NCBI RefSeq assembly: GCF_000400365.1
Contig: NZ_BAOG01000041.1
Coordinates: 124,001 to 188,000 of the forward strand
Direction: 5' to 3'
Origin: Vibrio jasicida CAIM 1864 = LMG 25398
Lineage (GTDB): Bacteria > Pseudomonadota > Gammaproteobacteria > Enterobacterales > Vibrionaceae
DNA length: 64,000 nt
The position numbers were made by a program, and so were the translations under genes. Below the pieces are notes generated by a model. It was not told the origin of the DNA. It ran no database searches and saw nothing but the letters and a program-made list of their open reading frames with translations. Below, piece by piece: positions 1 to 8,757 of the stretch. Each line of letters begins with the position of its first letter. The stretch's first letter is position 1.

Positions 1-575
1 GAGTTTTCATGTTTGGCTTTTAGCTTAGTGCGCGATCCCACCGTGTTCCGTTCTGCATCGACTTCACCTAACAGTGAAAACTCATCCGTGTTGCCTTTGC
101 TTATGTCCAACCCTAAAAAGATCTCGGTAGTCCAATGATCAGAATCTTTCTCAGCTCCTCGATAGATCGAAACCACGTCGGAAACAGGGAACGACAATTC
201 TTCTCCATCATTAATCAAATATAATTCGTCTTCACGAATCGACAAATAGCCATCGTAGATGTCACCACTAGAAGTCCGGATGGTAAAGAAACTTGCCGTT
301 TCTAACACCGCAATGTCTTCCAGTTCGATCTCTTGATCGCCAAGATCATCACTATCGAATTCAACCTCTTGATCGAACGAATTGGTTTCTTCCTTGATCG
401 TGCCAGTCAGTTCCCCTTTGATCACTTCGCCAGATTTGAGTTGTAACCAGTCATCGCTTTCATCGATGAATACGGTTTGGCTTTTGCGCTCTTCTGTTTG
501 TGTTTCTTCCTCTGCCATCACTGATGGATGGTAAAGCGAGGACGCGATACATAAAGCCAAGAGTTTGATTTTCAT
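1..575 (-). CDS. DUF481-type outer-membrane protein (C-terminus beyond window)
   Basis: The reading frame starts at ATG 573-575 and runs leftward off the window, so only the first 191 codons are present. It opens with a signal peptide (MKIKLLALCIASSLYHPSVMA, about 21 residues). An acidic periplasmic stretch follows, with two weakly repeated segments about a thing being written out as LQLKSGEVIKGELTG and RTSSGDIYDGYLSI. The segment IFLGLDISKGNTDEFSL then looks like the start of a DUF481 (YdiY-like, salt-induced outer-membrane) beta barrel. Family members are membrane proteins of unknown function. The assignment rests on overall resemblance; the barrel itself is not in view. Confidence 0.7.
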   Translation of the reverse strand, partial: MKIKLLALCIASSLYHPSVMAEEETQTEERKSQTVFIDESDDWLQLKSGEVIKGELTGTIKEETNSFDQEVEFDSDDLGDQEIELEDIAVLETASFFTIRTSSGDIYDGYLSIREDELYLINDGEELSFPVSDVVSIYRGAEKDSDHWTTEIFLGLDISKGNTDEFSLLGEVDAERNTVGSRTKLKAKHEN

Positions 576-703
576 AATGACCTTTTCAGTTCAATTGAAA
601 CCGCATCAGTGGGATTACGATAGTGATGCAGACCGCTCAACGTGTCAGAAAGTAAACAAGTGAATGTCAACGTATTGCGCATCATAACCGTGTCTACAGA
701 CAT

Positions 704-733
704 AAAAAAAGCGAAGTCATGTGACTTCGCTTT
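704..733 (-). terminator. Rho-independent terminator of glmS
   Basis: A perfect 9-bp stem GCGAAGTCA / TGACTTCGC (711-730) with a two-base loop is followed, read on the minus strand, by a run of seven T. It lies about 65 bases beyond the glmS stop codon. Confidence 0.9.
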
Positions 734-796
734 AGGTTCTGGCTACTTACATAGCACAACATAAGCAAGTGTAATCTTAATCACACCTTGTAGTAG

Positions 797-2629
797 TTAC
801 TCTACCGTTACCGCCTTCGCTAAGTTACGAGGTTGGTCTACGTCCGTACCTTTGATCAGTGCAACGTAGTAAGAAAGCAACTGCATTGGAATCGTGTAGT
901 AGATTGCTGCTGTGATTTCGCTTACGTGTGGCATCTTGATGATCTTCATGGTCTCATCGCCTTCAAAGCCAGCGTCTTCATCTGCAAATACGTAAAGCAA
1001 GCCACCGCGAGCACGCACTTCTTCAACGTTTGATTTCAGTTTCTCTAGAAGATCGTTACTTGGTGCAACAACCACAACTGGCATGTCAGCATCAATTAGC
1101 GCTAGAGGGCCGTGTTTCAGTTCACCTGCTGCGTACGCTTCTGCGTGAATGTAAGAGATCTCTTTCAGTTTTAGAGACGCTTCCATCGCGATTGGGTAGA
1201 ACTCACCACGACCTAGGAACAGTGTGTGGTGTTTATCTGCGAAATCAGGTGCTAGTGCTTCGATTTCTTTTTCGAAAGACAGCGCTGCATTGATTTGCTT
1301 CGGTAGAGCGTGAAGTGCTTCTACGATCTCTTTTTCTTTCTCTTTGCTGATGCGGTTTTGTTGCTTACCAAGAGCAGTTACCAGCATCAGGAGCGCTGAA
1401 AGCTGAGTCGTAAACGCTTTAGTTGATGCCACACCAATTTCCACGCCTGCACGGGTCATAAATGCAAAGTCAGATTCACGAACCAAAGAAGAACCCGCTA
1501 CGTTACAGATGGTCATTGCCGCCATGTAACCTTTCTCTTTTGCTAGGCGAAGAGCTGCTAGCGTATCAGCGGTTTCACCAGATTGAGAAAGCGTGATCAA
1601 TAGGCTGTTTGGACGCGTCACAAACTTGCGGTAACGGAATTCAGAAGCGATTTCTACGTCACAGCTAACGCCAGCAATGTCTTCGAACCAGTAACGCGCT
1701 GTCATTCCTGCGTTGTAAGACGTACCACATGCCACGATTTGTACGTGCTCAACTTTGCTTAGGATTTCTGCCGCGTTTACACCAATTGCCTCAGTAACAA
1801 CAGAATCAGCCGTGATACGACCTTCCATTGTGTTGATCAGCGCAGTTGGTTGCTCGTAAATTTCTTTCTGCATGAAGTGACGGTACTGGCCTTTATCGCC
1901 TGCGTCGTGTTCCGCGTTTGATTCTGTGATTTCGCGTTCTACGCGCTCACCTGTTGCATCAAATACAGTCACATCACGACGAGTGATTTCTGCTACGTCA
2001 CCTTCTTCTAGGTACATGAAACGACGTGTCACGTTAAGAAGCGCAAGTTGGTCAGAAGCAAGGAAGTTTTCACCCACACCAAAACCAATTACGATTGGGC
2101 TGCCTGAGCGTGCTACAACGATGCGTGAAGGATCTTTACGATCCAGCGCTACCGTGCCGTATGCACCATCCAGTTGTTTTGCTGTTTTCTGTACCGCTTC
2201 TAGTAGCGTTTCTGAAGTGCGAAGTTCCCACTCAACCATGTGAGCGATAACTTCAGTATCCGTTTGAGATTCAAATACGTAACCACGAGATTGAAGTAGC
2301 TCACGTAGCTCTTCGTGGTTTTCGATGATGCCATTGTGTACCACTGCGATGTCACCAGACATGTGTGGGTGTGCGTTCACTTCTGAAGGTTCACCGTGTG
2401 TTGCCCAACGAGTGTGCGCAATACCGGTACCACCGATCACTTTTGCTTCGTCTACTGCGTCTGCCAACTCTTGAACCTTACCCAGACGACGAATACGCGT
2501 TAGGTTTGCCTCACCATCAACAATCGCAACGCCCGCAGAGTCGTAACCGCGGTATTCCAAGCGACGTAGGCCTTCAACTAAAATTTCTGCAACATCTCGT
2601 TGTGCTACTGCACCTACGATTCCACACAT
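797..2629 (-). CDS. glmS: Glucosamine-6-phosphate synthase (isomerizing, glutamine-dependent)
   Basis: GlmS makes glucosamine-6-phosphate from fructose-6-phosphate and glutamine, the first step toward UDP-GlcNAc for peptidoglycan and LPS. The start is placed at the ATG giving MCGIVGAV: the catalytic Cys must be residue 2 (it becomes N-terminal after Met removal), and GGAG precedes it. This yields 610 residues, the family's usual length; the upstream in-frame extension of 16 codons is not coding. Residues 2 to about 220 are the class II glutamine amidotransferase domain. Two SIS isomerase domains follow (e.g. [26 protein letters not shown]), and the C-terminus ends in [13 protein letters not shown]. 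It is transcribed in the same direction as the DeoR-type gene just upstream. Confidence 0.97.
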   Translation of the reverse strand: MCGIVGAVAQRDVAEILVEGLRRLEYRGYDSAGVAIVDGEANLTRIRRLGKVQELADAVDEAKVIGGTGIAHTRWATHGEPSEVNAHPHMSGDIAVVHNGIIENHEELRELLQSRGYVFESQTDTEVIAHMVEWELRTSETLLEAVQKTAKQLDGAYGTVALDRKDPSRIVVARSGSPIVIGFGVGENFLASDQLALLNVTRRFMYLEEGDVAEITRRDVTVFDATGERVEREITESNAEHDAGDKGQYRHFMQKEIYEQPTALINTMEGRITADSVVTEAIGVNAAEILSKVEHVQIVACGTSYNAGMTARYWFEDIAGVSCDVEIASEFRYRKFVTRPNSLLITLSQSGETADTLAALRLAKEKGYMAAMTICNVAGSSLVRESDFAFMTRAGVEIGVASTKAFTTQLSALLMLVTALGKQQNRISKEKEKEIVEALHALPKQINAALSFEKEIEALAPDFADKHHTLFLGRGEFYPIAMEASLKLKEISYIHAEAYAAGELKHGPLALIDADMPVVVVAPSNDLLEKLKSNVEEVRARGGLLYVFADEDAGFEGDETMKIIKMPHVSEITAAIYYTIPMQLLSYYVALIKGTDVDQPRNLAKAVTVE

Positions 2630-2744
2630 GTGTTTATCTCCGTTTGTAGTTTTGTTCTTCCCTGACCATGATTTCAAATAGAGGCAGCAAGCAAAGGCCT
2701 TTATCCAGAGGGAAGTGAAATATGAAACTGATTACATTATAAGA

Positions 2745-3506
2745 TTAGGCGCAAATAACCTTAACGCCATGTTGTTCAATCTGTACTTTGTGTTCTGGTT
2801 GTAACTCTGCATCAGTAACCAACACATTAATTTGGTCCCAAGCGAGTTCTAAGTTCGGGATCTTACGTCCCACTTTCTCAGACTCAATCATGACAATGAC
2901 TTCACGAGACACTTCTGCCATGACTTTACTTAAGCCAATTAACTCATTAAACGTGGTAGTTCCGCGCTCTAAATCGATACCATCAGCACCAATAAATAAC
3001 TGGTCGAAGTCGTAAGCACGTAATACAGATTCGGCTACTTTGCCTTGGAAGGATTCTGAGTGCGTATCCCAAGTTCCGCCTGTCATTAACAAGGTTGGTT
3101 CGCTCTCTAATTCGTTAAGTGCATTGGCGACATGCAACGAGTTGGTCATAACAACCAAGCCTCGTTTATCATTTAATTGCTGAATCAGCGCAGCCGTTGT
3201 ACTGCCACTGTCGATCACAATTCGGTTATGTTCTCGGATCAGTGATGCCGCTGCTTTTGCCAGACTTAACTTTCGACTCGAAACATTTGGACTCATTTCT
3301 TCATGGATAACTTCCGTTGGAATCGCAATGGCGCCACCGTAACGGCGCAAAAGTTGTCCGTTTTTCTCTAAAGAAGCTAAGTCCTTTCTAATCGTGACCT
3401 CTGAGGTTTCAAATTTTTGTGCCAGCTCATCAACGCTGACTTCCCCAAGCTCATTTACTAGGTTAGAAATGGCGTGTCTTCTTAATTGAGTGTTTCGTTT
3501 CGACAT
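2745..3506 (-). CDS. DeoR/GlpR-family transcriptional regulator upstream of glmS
   Basis: This 253-residue protein has an N-terminal DeoR winged helix (residues about 5-60, with VTIRKDLASLEKNGQLLRRY as the recognition region). A DeoRC sugar-phosphate sensor domain follows (IDSGSTTAAL, VVMTNSLHVANAL, LFIGADGID). Such sensors bind phosphorylated sugars. Its position 115 bases ahead of glmS on the same strand suggests it controls amino-sugar synthesis, with glucosamine-6-phosphate or a relative as ligand; that part is inference. The start ATG has no clear Shine-Dalgarno sequence, so either translation is weak or the transcript starts close by. Repeated GAAACTT elements immediately upstream are candidate self-operators. 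Confidence 0.9.
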   Translation of the reverse strand: MSKRNTQLRRHAISNLVNELGEVSVDELAQKFETSEVTIRKDLASLEKNGQLLRRYGGAIAIPTEVIHEEMSPNVSSRKLSLAKAAASLIREHNRIVIDSGSTTAALIQQLNDKRGLVVMTNSLHVANALNELESEPTLLMTGGTWDTHSESFQGKVAESVLRAYDFDQLFIGADGIDLERGTTTFNELIGLSKVMAEVSREVIVMIESEKVGRKIPNLELAWDQINVLVTDAELQPEHKVQIEQHGVKVICA

Positions 3507-3938
3507 TTAAATTTTGATTTTAAGTTTCGACTTGAAACTTATTATAGTCAAATCGAAACTTTTAAGTCCATTTATTTCGATCCAAAAAATTAATATTTCT
3601 CGTTAAAACCTTGTCCTAAGACAATTCTTAAACAGTGATATTGGATTCATTCGGTGGTAGAATTCGCCACCGAAAAGAAAAAAAATTACAGAATTGACGG
3701 TTATTTTTTTGCAACTTTCTGCATATAAAGTGGGATTAGTCACAAAAAGGTAACCAAAATCGCCGATCTTTTAGTCATAAAATGACTAAACTTGGTGAAA
3801 GACTTTCAGAATCTGAAGTTCTAATAATGAGGCGGAAAATCGGTGAATGGCAGGCACTAAATGCCATCAAAAGCGCCTAACTTCAGACTAAATAACCGAC
3901 TTTCAAATTGTAACTATACTTACCGGAGAGTATCTTCC
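3507..3938. other. 432-base divergent regulatory region (DeoR-type gene / pykF)
   Basis: No gene is seen. The left end holds the GAAACTT operator cluster. The right half holds palindromes ahead of pykF: TTTAGTCAT/ATGACTAAA (3770-3790), TGAAAG-A-CTTTCA (3796-3808), and the overlapping TTCAGA-A-TCTGAA (3805-3817). A sequence resembling a -35 element (TTGACG, 3694-3699) is present, but no well-spaced -10 element was found for it. Confidence 0.6.
3522..3561. promoter_or_regulatory. Candidate operator cluster for the DeoR-type regulator
   Basis: AAGTTTC (3522-3528) and GAAACTT (3534-3540) form a 7-bp inverted repeat with a 5-base spacer. A further GAAACTT lies at 3555-3561, exactly 21 bases (two helical turns) from the previous copy. 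The cluster is within 60 bases upstream of the regulator's start, as expected for autoregulation. Binding is inferred, not shown. Confidence 0.5.
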
Positions 3939-5351
3939 ATGAAAAAGACCAAAATCGTATGTACGATTGGCCCTAAAACTGAATCTGTAGAGAAGCTAAC
4001 TGAACTAGTAAACGCAGGCATGAACGTTATGCGTCTTAACTTCTCTCACGGTGATTTCGCAGAGCACGGCACTCGTATTGCGAACTTCCGCGAAGTAATG
4101 GACAAAGTAGGTAAGCAACTTGCTATCCTTCTTGATACTAAAGGCCCAGAAATCCGCACTATCAAGCTAGAAGGCGGTAACGACGTAGATCTAGTAGCTG
4201 GTCAAGAATTCACTTTCACAACTGATACTTCAGTTGTTGGTAACAAAGAGACTGTAGCGGTAACTTACGCTGGTTTCGCAGCAGACCTAAACGCTGGTAA
4301 CACAATCCTAGTAGATGACGGCCTAATTGAAATGGAAGTTATCTCTACGACTGAAACAGAAGTTAAGTGTAAAGTTCTTAACAACGGCGCACTAGGCGAA
4401 AACAAAGGTGTTAACCTTCCTGGCGTTTCTGTTCAACTTCCAGCTCTTTCTGAGAAAGACAAAGCTGACCTTAAATTTGGTTGTGAGCAAGGCGTTGATT
4501 TCGTAGCTGCTTCTTTCATCCGTAAAGCATCTGACGTTAAAGAAATCCGTGAGATCCTAGACGCAAACGGCGGCAACGATATCCACATCATCTCTAAGAT
4601 CGAGAACCAAGAAGGTGTAGATAACTTCGACGAAATCCTAGAGCTTTCTGACGGTATCATGGTTGCTCGTGGTGACCTAGGTGTTGAAATCCCAGCTGAA
4701 GAAGTAATCTTCGCTCAGAAAATGATGATCGAGAAGTGTAACCGTGCACGTAAGATGGTTATCACTGCAACTCAAATGCTTGATTCTATGATCAACAACC
4801 CACGTCCAACTCGTGCAGAAGCGGGTGACGTTGCGAACGCAATCATGGACGGTACTGACGCAGTAATGCTTTCTGGTGAAACTGCTAAAGGTAAGTACCC
4901 AGTTGAAGCTGTTACTATCATGGCTCAAATCGCGAACCGTACTGATTCTGCTCTTAAAGCTGAACTAGGTTCTCGTCTAGACAGCCCACGTCTTCGCATT
5001 ACTGAAGCAGTATGTAAAGGCGCAGTAGACACAGCAGAAAAACTAGCAGCTCCTCTAATCATCGTTGCAACTGAAGGCGGTAAATCTGCACGTTCAGTAC
5101 GTAAATACTTCCCAACTGCAAACATCATTGCACTGACAACTAACCAAAAGACAGCTGCTCAGCTTGTTCTTACTAAAGGTGTTCGTCCAGTTCTTGTTGA
5201 GTCTATCGACAGCACAGATGCTTTCTACAAAATGGGTAAAGAATACGCTCTTGAAGCTGAATTCGGCAGCAAAGGCGACATCGTTGTTATGGTTTCTGGT
5301 GCTCTAGTAGCTTCAGGCACAACGAACACAGCTTCTGTACACGTTCTATAA
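3939..5351 (+). CDS. pykF: Pyruvate kinase I
   Basis: PykF converts phosphoenolpyruvate and ADP to pyruvate and ATP in the last step of glycolysis. The start at [16 protein letters not shown] is set by GGAGAG a few bases upstream and by the 470-residue length, equal to E. coli PykF. Visible motifs include [11 protein letters not shown] near the N-terminus, the active-site region [15 protein letters not shown] and [34 protein letters not shown] and the C-terminal allosteric domain ([17 protein letters not shown]) follow. It is flanked by a long regulatory leader and its own terminator, so it is probably monocistronic. Codon choice looks strongly biased, consistent with high expression. Confidence 0.97.
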   Translation: MKKTKIVCTIGPKTESVEKLTELVNAGMNVMRLNFSHGDFAEHGTRIANFREVMDKVGKQLAILLDTKGPEIRTIKLEGGNDVDLVAGQEFTFTTDTSVVGNKETVAVTYAGFAADLNAGNTILVDDGLIEMEVISTTETEVKCKVLNNGALGENKGVNLPGVSVQLPALSEKDKADLKFGCEQGVDFVAASFIRKASDVKEIREILDANGGNDIHIISKIENQEGVDNFDEILELSDGIMVARGDLGVEIPAEEVIFAQKMMIEKCNRARKMVITATQMLDSMINNPRPTRAEAGDVANAIMDGTDAVMLSGETAKGKYPVEAVTIMAQIANRTDSALKAELGSRLDSPRLRITEAVCKGAVDTAEKLAAPLIIVATEGGKSARSVRKYFPTANIIALTTNQKTAAQLVLTKGVRPVLVESIDSTDAFYKMGKEYALEAEFGSKGDIVVMVSGALVASGTTNTASVHVL

Positions 5352-5378
5352 GACTGAAGAATTCAATCATCAGTTAAA

Positions 5379-5409
5379 TAAAAAAGAGGGCTTCGGCCCT
5401 CTTTTTTTA
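5379..5409 (+). terminator. Terminator of pykF
   Basis: Stem AAGAGGGC / GCCCTCTT with a TTCG tetraloop (about 5384-5403), followed by seven T. Confidence 0.95.
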
Positions 5410-5515
5410 TATATTTAATCTTGCCCTCATAATCAGTACGCTGTATTATCAATCACAACCGAACTACGTACTGTTTAGTTGTCGTTACGATAATAAAAAT
5501 TTCATGAGGTTGCTT

Positions 5516-6175
5516 GTGTCCAGTCCTACCCTTACCGATAAAGTTGCAAAAATGATCTGTCAGGACATCCTGACTGGTGAACTCAAACCAAGTCAAAAGC
5601 TTGTAGTTGCTGATCTGAAAGTGAAGTACAACGTAGGTGCATCACCTATTCGCGAAGCACTTGTACAACTGTCTTGGAGCAAGTATGTAAAGCTTGAACC
5701 GCAAAAAGGCTGTTGGGTTGCCCCAGTCTGTAAAAAGGAGCTGAATGACCTTTACGAAAGCCTTCGTGTTGTTTCTTCTGTTCTGCTTAAGAAGGCGATT
5801 TTAGCGGGTGATGAGAGCTGGGAACTGGATGTATTGACGTCATACCACAAATTGTCTCGCCTGAACTTCGATGAAACTTTCTGCTGGAAAGAGTGGGAAG
5901 AACGCCACCATCAATTCCATATTTCTCTATTGGAAGGAGCAGACTCTAAGAACATGTTTGACTTCTTCAGTGACCTGATCAATCAGATCAAGCGTTACCG
6001 TTACTTCGCAATGCAAACATTAAGCTCAGAAAAGGATGTACTGTTCAACATTGATGAGCATGAGATGATCATGAAGTTGGTACTGGCGAAGAACAGCGAA
6101 GAAGCTATGGACTTACTTGATAAGCACTTGCTAAGCTCAATGGAGCGTATTGAATTGGCGATTGAAACCGCTTAA
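5516..6175 (+). CDS. GntR-family regulator (FCD-type)
   Basis: A 219-residue regulator with an N-terminal GntR winged helix (about residues 1-65, with YNVGASPIREALVQLS as the recognition region) and an all-helical FCD-like effector domain. The start is placed at GTG 5516, because GAGG (5506-5509) sits six bases ahead of it. The ATG at 5504 would put that same sequence inside the gene. It lies downstream of pykF but behind a strong terminator, so it is probably transcribed on its own. Ligand and target are unknown. FadR/CsiR-like relatives sense small acids, but nothing here fixes the ligand. Confidence 0.85.
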   Translation: MSSPTLTDKVAKMICQDILTGELKPSQKLVVADLKVKYNVGASPIREALVQLSWSKYVKLEPQKGCWVAPVCKKELNDLYESLRVVSSVLLKKAILAGDESWELDVLTSYHKLSRLNFDETFCWKEWEERHHQFHISLLEGADSKNMFDFFSDLINQIKRYRYFAMQTLSSEKDVLFNIDEHEMIMKLVLAKNSEEAMDLLDKHLLSSMERIELAIETA

Positions 6176-6194
6176 ATCGCACAAAGTCTAGCCA

Positions 6195-6225
6195 TAAAAA
6201 AATCGGGAAGTACCCGATTTTTTTG
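6195..6225 (+). terminator. Terminator between convergent GntR and diguanylate cyclase genes
   Basis: AATCGGG (6201-6207) pairs with CCCGATT (6213-6219). The stem has A residues on the left and T residues on the right, so it can stop both converging transcripts. Confidence 0.85.
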
Positions 6226-6249
6226 TATTCGCCTTCAAAGCGACGTAGG

Positions 6250-8130
6250 TTACGCTATGTCATCAAAGCTGTGGCAAATCGAGACTCGATTACGCCCTGC
6301 ACTTTTCGATTCATACAAAGCAATATCAGCACACTTATAAGTGCGAGTGCGATCCGCGGTTAAATCACTGTAGCCGACACTCACCGTCACCGACTGTTCT
6401 GAATTCTGTTCTACCGCAACTCGCAATCGGTTCAATACCACTTCCGCCTCTTGTGTCGAAGTATGAGGCATGATCACCGCAAACTCTTCACCACCAACAC
6501 GGGCGACAAAATCGGTATTTCTAACGCCTTCTTGTAACGTCTCCGCGACACTAAGAATCACTTTGTCACCCTCATCATGACCGAGTTCATCATTGATGCG
6601 CTTAAAGTGGTCGATATCAAACAACGCCAAACAAGTTGTGGGGGTATCAGGATAACGCTCAAACATATTGGCATGCTGCGTCAATTGTTCTTCAAACTTC
6701 CTACGGTTCCAAAGACTGGTTAAACCGTCTTTTTCACTCAAGTTACGTAATTTTTCTTCCAACAATTTTCGTTCAGAAATATCCACCAACGACGTAATGT
6801 AGTAACTGACTTTTCCTGATTTGGCCATGATAGCTTGGATACGCATGATGGCAGTAAATACATGGTTGAGCTTCGTTCGACAACGAACTTCCCCCTCCCA
6901 AACATGTTCCACACCCAACTTACTCCAAATCGAAAGGATGTTTTCAATGTCTTCCGGCAAGAAAATCAGATTATGAGCGTTCCACCCTCGCAATCGATTT
7001 GATGAGTAGCCCATCATGTTCTCAAACTCTTGGTTCACCATCATGATGCGATGTGAGGTGTCTGAAATCATCACAGCGGTCATGCCATCCAACGCGGCAC
7101 GTGCCAACTTGGATTCGATACTATGCCGGCGGTAATGGAGTGCCAACGTGGTAATCGGCAAAGCGAACACCAGCATCAAACTGAGGACAAATAAGGCTTC
7201 TTGGGCTAAGTCATCAATATCTCTTTCTGCTCGTTCAAGCAATTGTTCTTGAGAAAGATCGATGATCAGATGCAATGGCTCACCAGGGACAAACTCAATG
7301 GTGTTGAACGCAATGAGGTGTTTACCGTCATACCCAAAACCCATTTTTTCTGAGCCCATATTTTGCCAAATGTCTGGGTGCATTAGGCCAAAATTAAAGC
7401 GATCACGATCTGGAATGATGTCGCCATACAATTTATCACTGTGTAAGCTCGCGACATAAAAACCGGGCTGGTTAATCAGTTCGATGTTGAAATCTCGAAC
7501 CGGTGAATAGTTCAATCGGGAGGAGAGGTATTGAACGTCGATATTTAATACCAAGTACCCTTCTCGTACCCCATTCATCGCGACAGGCATCATGATTCGA
7601 ACTGATGGTCGATATGGGAGAATCAAGTCACCATTTTCTTTTTCTAATTCAATACCCCAAGACCCAATTTGATCGTCTTTAAGGTTTTGCGCATAAAGAA
7701 AATATTCTCGTTCGGACTTGTCTTGAAGCTTACGAGCAGGGGCCGCAGTACGAGTTTTGAAGTCGTAATTAATACGGACATTCTCTCGACCAGCAAGGTT
7801 TAAAAAGCGGATCTGCGTGTACCACTTTTGGTTTACTGCAACTGAACTCCACACCTCTTCTAGAATCGCTAAATTTTTGGGATTAGGGTGTCGTAAATAG
7901 TCATAAAGACTTTGACTGTGACCGAGCAGGTCGCTAATGGAGGATATTTGGTCCTGAACGTTATTGTATTCACGTTCAGAATAGGCCAATTGATGAAGTG
8001 CTTCCTTGGCCGTATTTTCTACATTATTAGCCAACAAGCTTTGATATTTTTGATAATAATAGGTAGAGATTAACGCGCTAAAAAATAGCGTTGTCGCCAA
8101 CAAAGAGCCGACTAACCTTCTGACTTTCAC
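6250..8130 (-). CDS. Membrane sensor diguanylate cyclase (periplasmic sensor-PAS-GGDEF)
   Basis: A 626-residue protein that should make cyclic di-GMP at the inner membrane. An N-terminal transmembrane helix (about 7-27) and a second one (about 308-330, LFVLSLMLVFALPITTLAL) enclose a periplasmic Cache-like sensor. A PAS domain (about 345-460) follows. The C-terminal GGDEF domain carries an intact GGEEF active site at residues 546-550 and the inhibitory I-site RNTD at 537-540, so product feedback is expected. No EAL domain is present. It appears to start at GTG (8128-8130) with a weak ribosome binding site. The signal sensed is unknown. Confidence 0.92.
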   Translation of the reverse strand: MKVRRLVGSLLATTLFFSALISTYYYQKYQSLLANNVENTAKEALHQLAYSEREYNNVQDQISSISDLLGHSQSLYDYLRHPNPKNLAILEEVWSSVAVNQKWYTQIRFLNLAGRENVRINYDFKTRTAAPARKLQDKSEREYFLYAQNLKDDQIGSWGIELEKENGDLILPYRPSVRIMMPVAMNGVREGYLVLNIDVQYLSSRLNYSPVRDFNIELINQPGFYVASLHSDKLYGDIIPDRDRFNFGLMHPDIWQNMGSEKMGFGYDGKHLIAFNTIEFVPGEPLHLIIDLSQEQLLERAERDIDDLAQEALFVLSLMLVFALPITTLALHYRRHSIESKLARAALDGMTAVMISDTSHRIMMVNQEFENMMGYSSNRLRGWNAHNLIFLPEDIENILSIWSKLGVEHVWEGEVRCRTKLNHVFTAIMRIQAIMAKSGKVSYYITSLVDISERKLLEEKLRNLSEKDGLTSLWNRRKFEEQLTQHANMFERYPDTPTTCLALFDIDHFKRINDELGHDEGDKVILSVAETLQEGVRNTDFVARVGGEEFAVIMPHTSTQEAEVVLNRLRVAVEQNSEQSVTVSVGYSDLTADRTRTYKCADIALYESKSAGRNRVSICHSFDDIA

Positions 8131-8191
8131 GCGTACTACTACCCATTTTGTTTACGAAACCATCAATTATATCATCAGTTGTTATTTTCTA

Positions 8192-8223
8192 AACAAAAAG
8201 CCATCGATTTCACGATGGCTTAT
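8192..8223 (-). terminator. Terminator of ilvIH
   Basis: AAGCCATCG and CGATGGCTT (8198-8221) form a 9-bp stem followed on the minus strand by TTTTTGTTT. It lies 40 bases past the ilvH stop. Confidence 0.85.
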
Positions 8224-8261
8224 CACAAATACCCAATGACTTGGATAGAAGGTTTCAGTTA

Positions 8262-8756
8262 TTAAGGCTTAAGACAGCGCTCTCCGCGAGCAACCCCAAC
8301 CACACCACTTCGTGCTACCTCTACCACTTCAGTCACTTCTGAAATAGCTTGAATGAACGCATCCAACTTCTCACTGGTTCCCGCCAACTGAACGGTGTAT
8401 TGAGAAGCGGTCACATCAACAATCTGCCCACGGAAGATGTCAGCCGTGCGTTTCACTTCTGCTCTCGCAAAGCCGCTCGCTTTCACTTTCACCATCATCA
8501 GCTCACGCTCAATGTGTTCAAACTCTGTCACCTCTTGAACTTTAAGCACATCAATAAGCTTATGCAGTTGTTTCTGAATCTGCTCTAATTGCATCTCATC
8601 AGAGTTGGTCGTGATGTTCAAACGCGACAAGGTTTCATCATCGGTTGGAGATACGTTCAACGATTCAATGTTGTAACCACGCTGAGAAAACAGACCGACA
8701 ACGCGAGACAATGCACCAGGTTGGTTTTCCATTAACAAAGAAATAATGTGTCTCAT
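8262..8756 (-). CDS. ilvH: Acetolactate synthase III, small (regulatory) subunit
   Basis: IlvH is the regulatory subunit of acetohydroxyacid synthase III and confers valine feedback inhibition. The 164 residues begin MRHIISLLMENQPGALSRVVGLFS, the ACT domain that binds valine; the second half is the ACT-like C-terminal domain (MMVKVKASGFARAEVKRTAD). The start lies one base past the ilvI stop codon, so the two are translationally coupled. Length matches E. coli IlvH (163). Confidence 0.97.
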   Translation of the reverse strand: MRHIISLLMENQPGALSRVVGLFSQRGYNIESLNVSPTDDETLSRLNITTNSDEMQLEQIQKQLHKLIDVLKVQEVTEFEHIERELMMVKVKASGFARAEVKRTADIFRGQIVDVTASQYTVQLAGTSEKLDAFIQAISEVTEVVEVARSGVVGVARGERCLKP

Positions 8757-8757
8757 A

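Noticed and set aside
2630..2744. A glmS ribozyme-riboswitch ahead of glmS
   Set aside because: The 115-base gap has no recognisable glmS ribozyme core, and that element is confined to Gram-positive bacteria as far as known.
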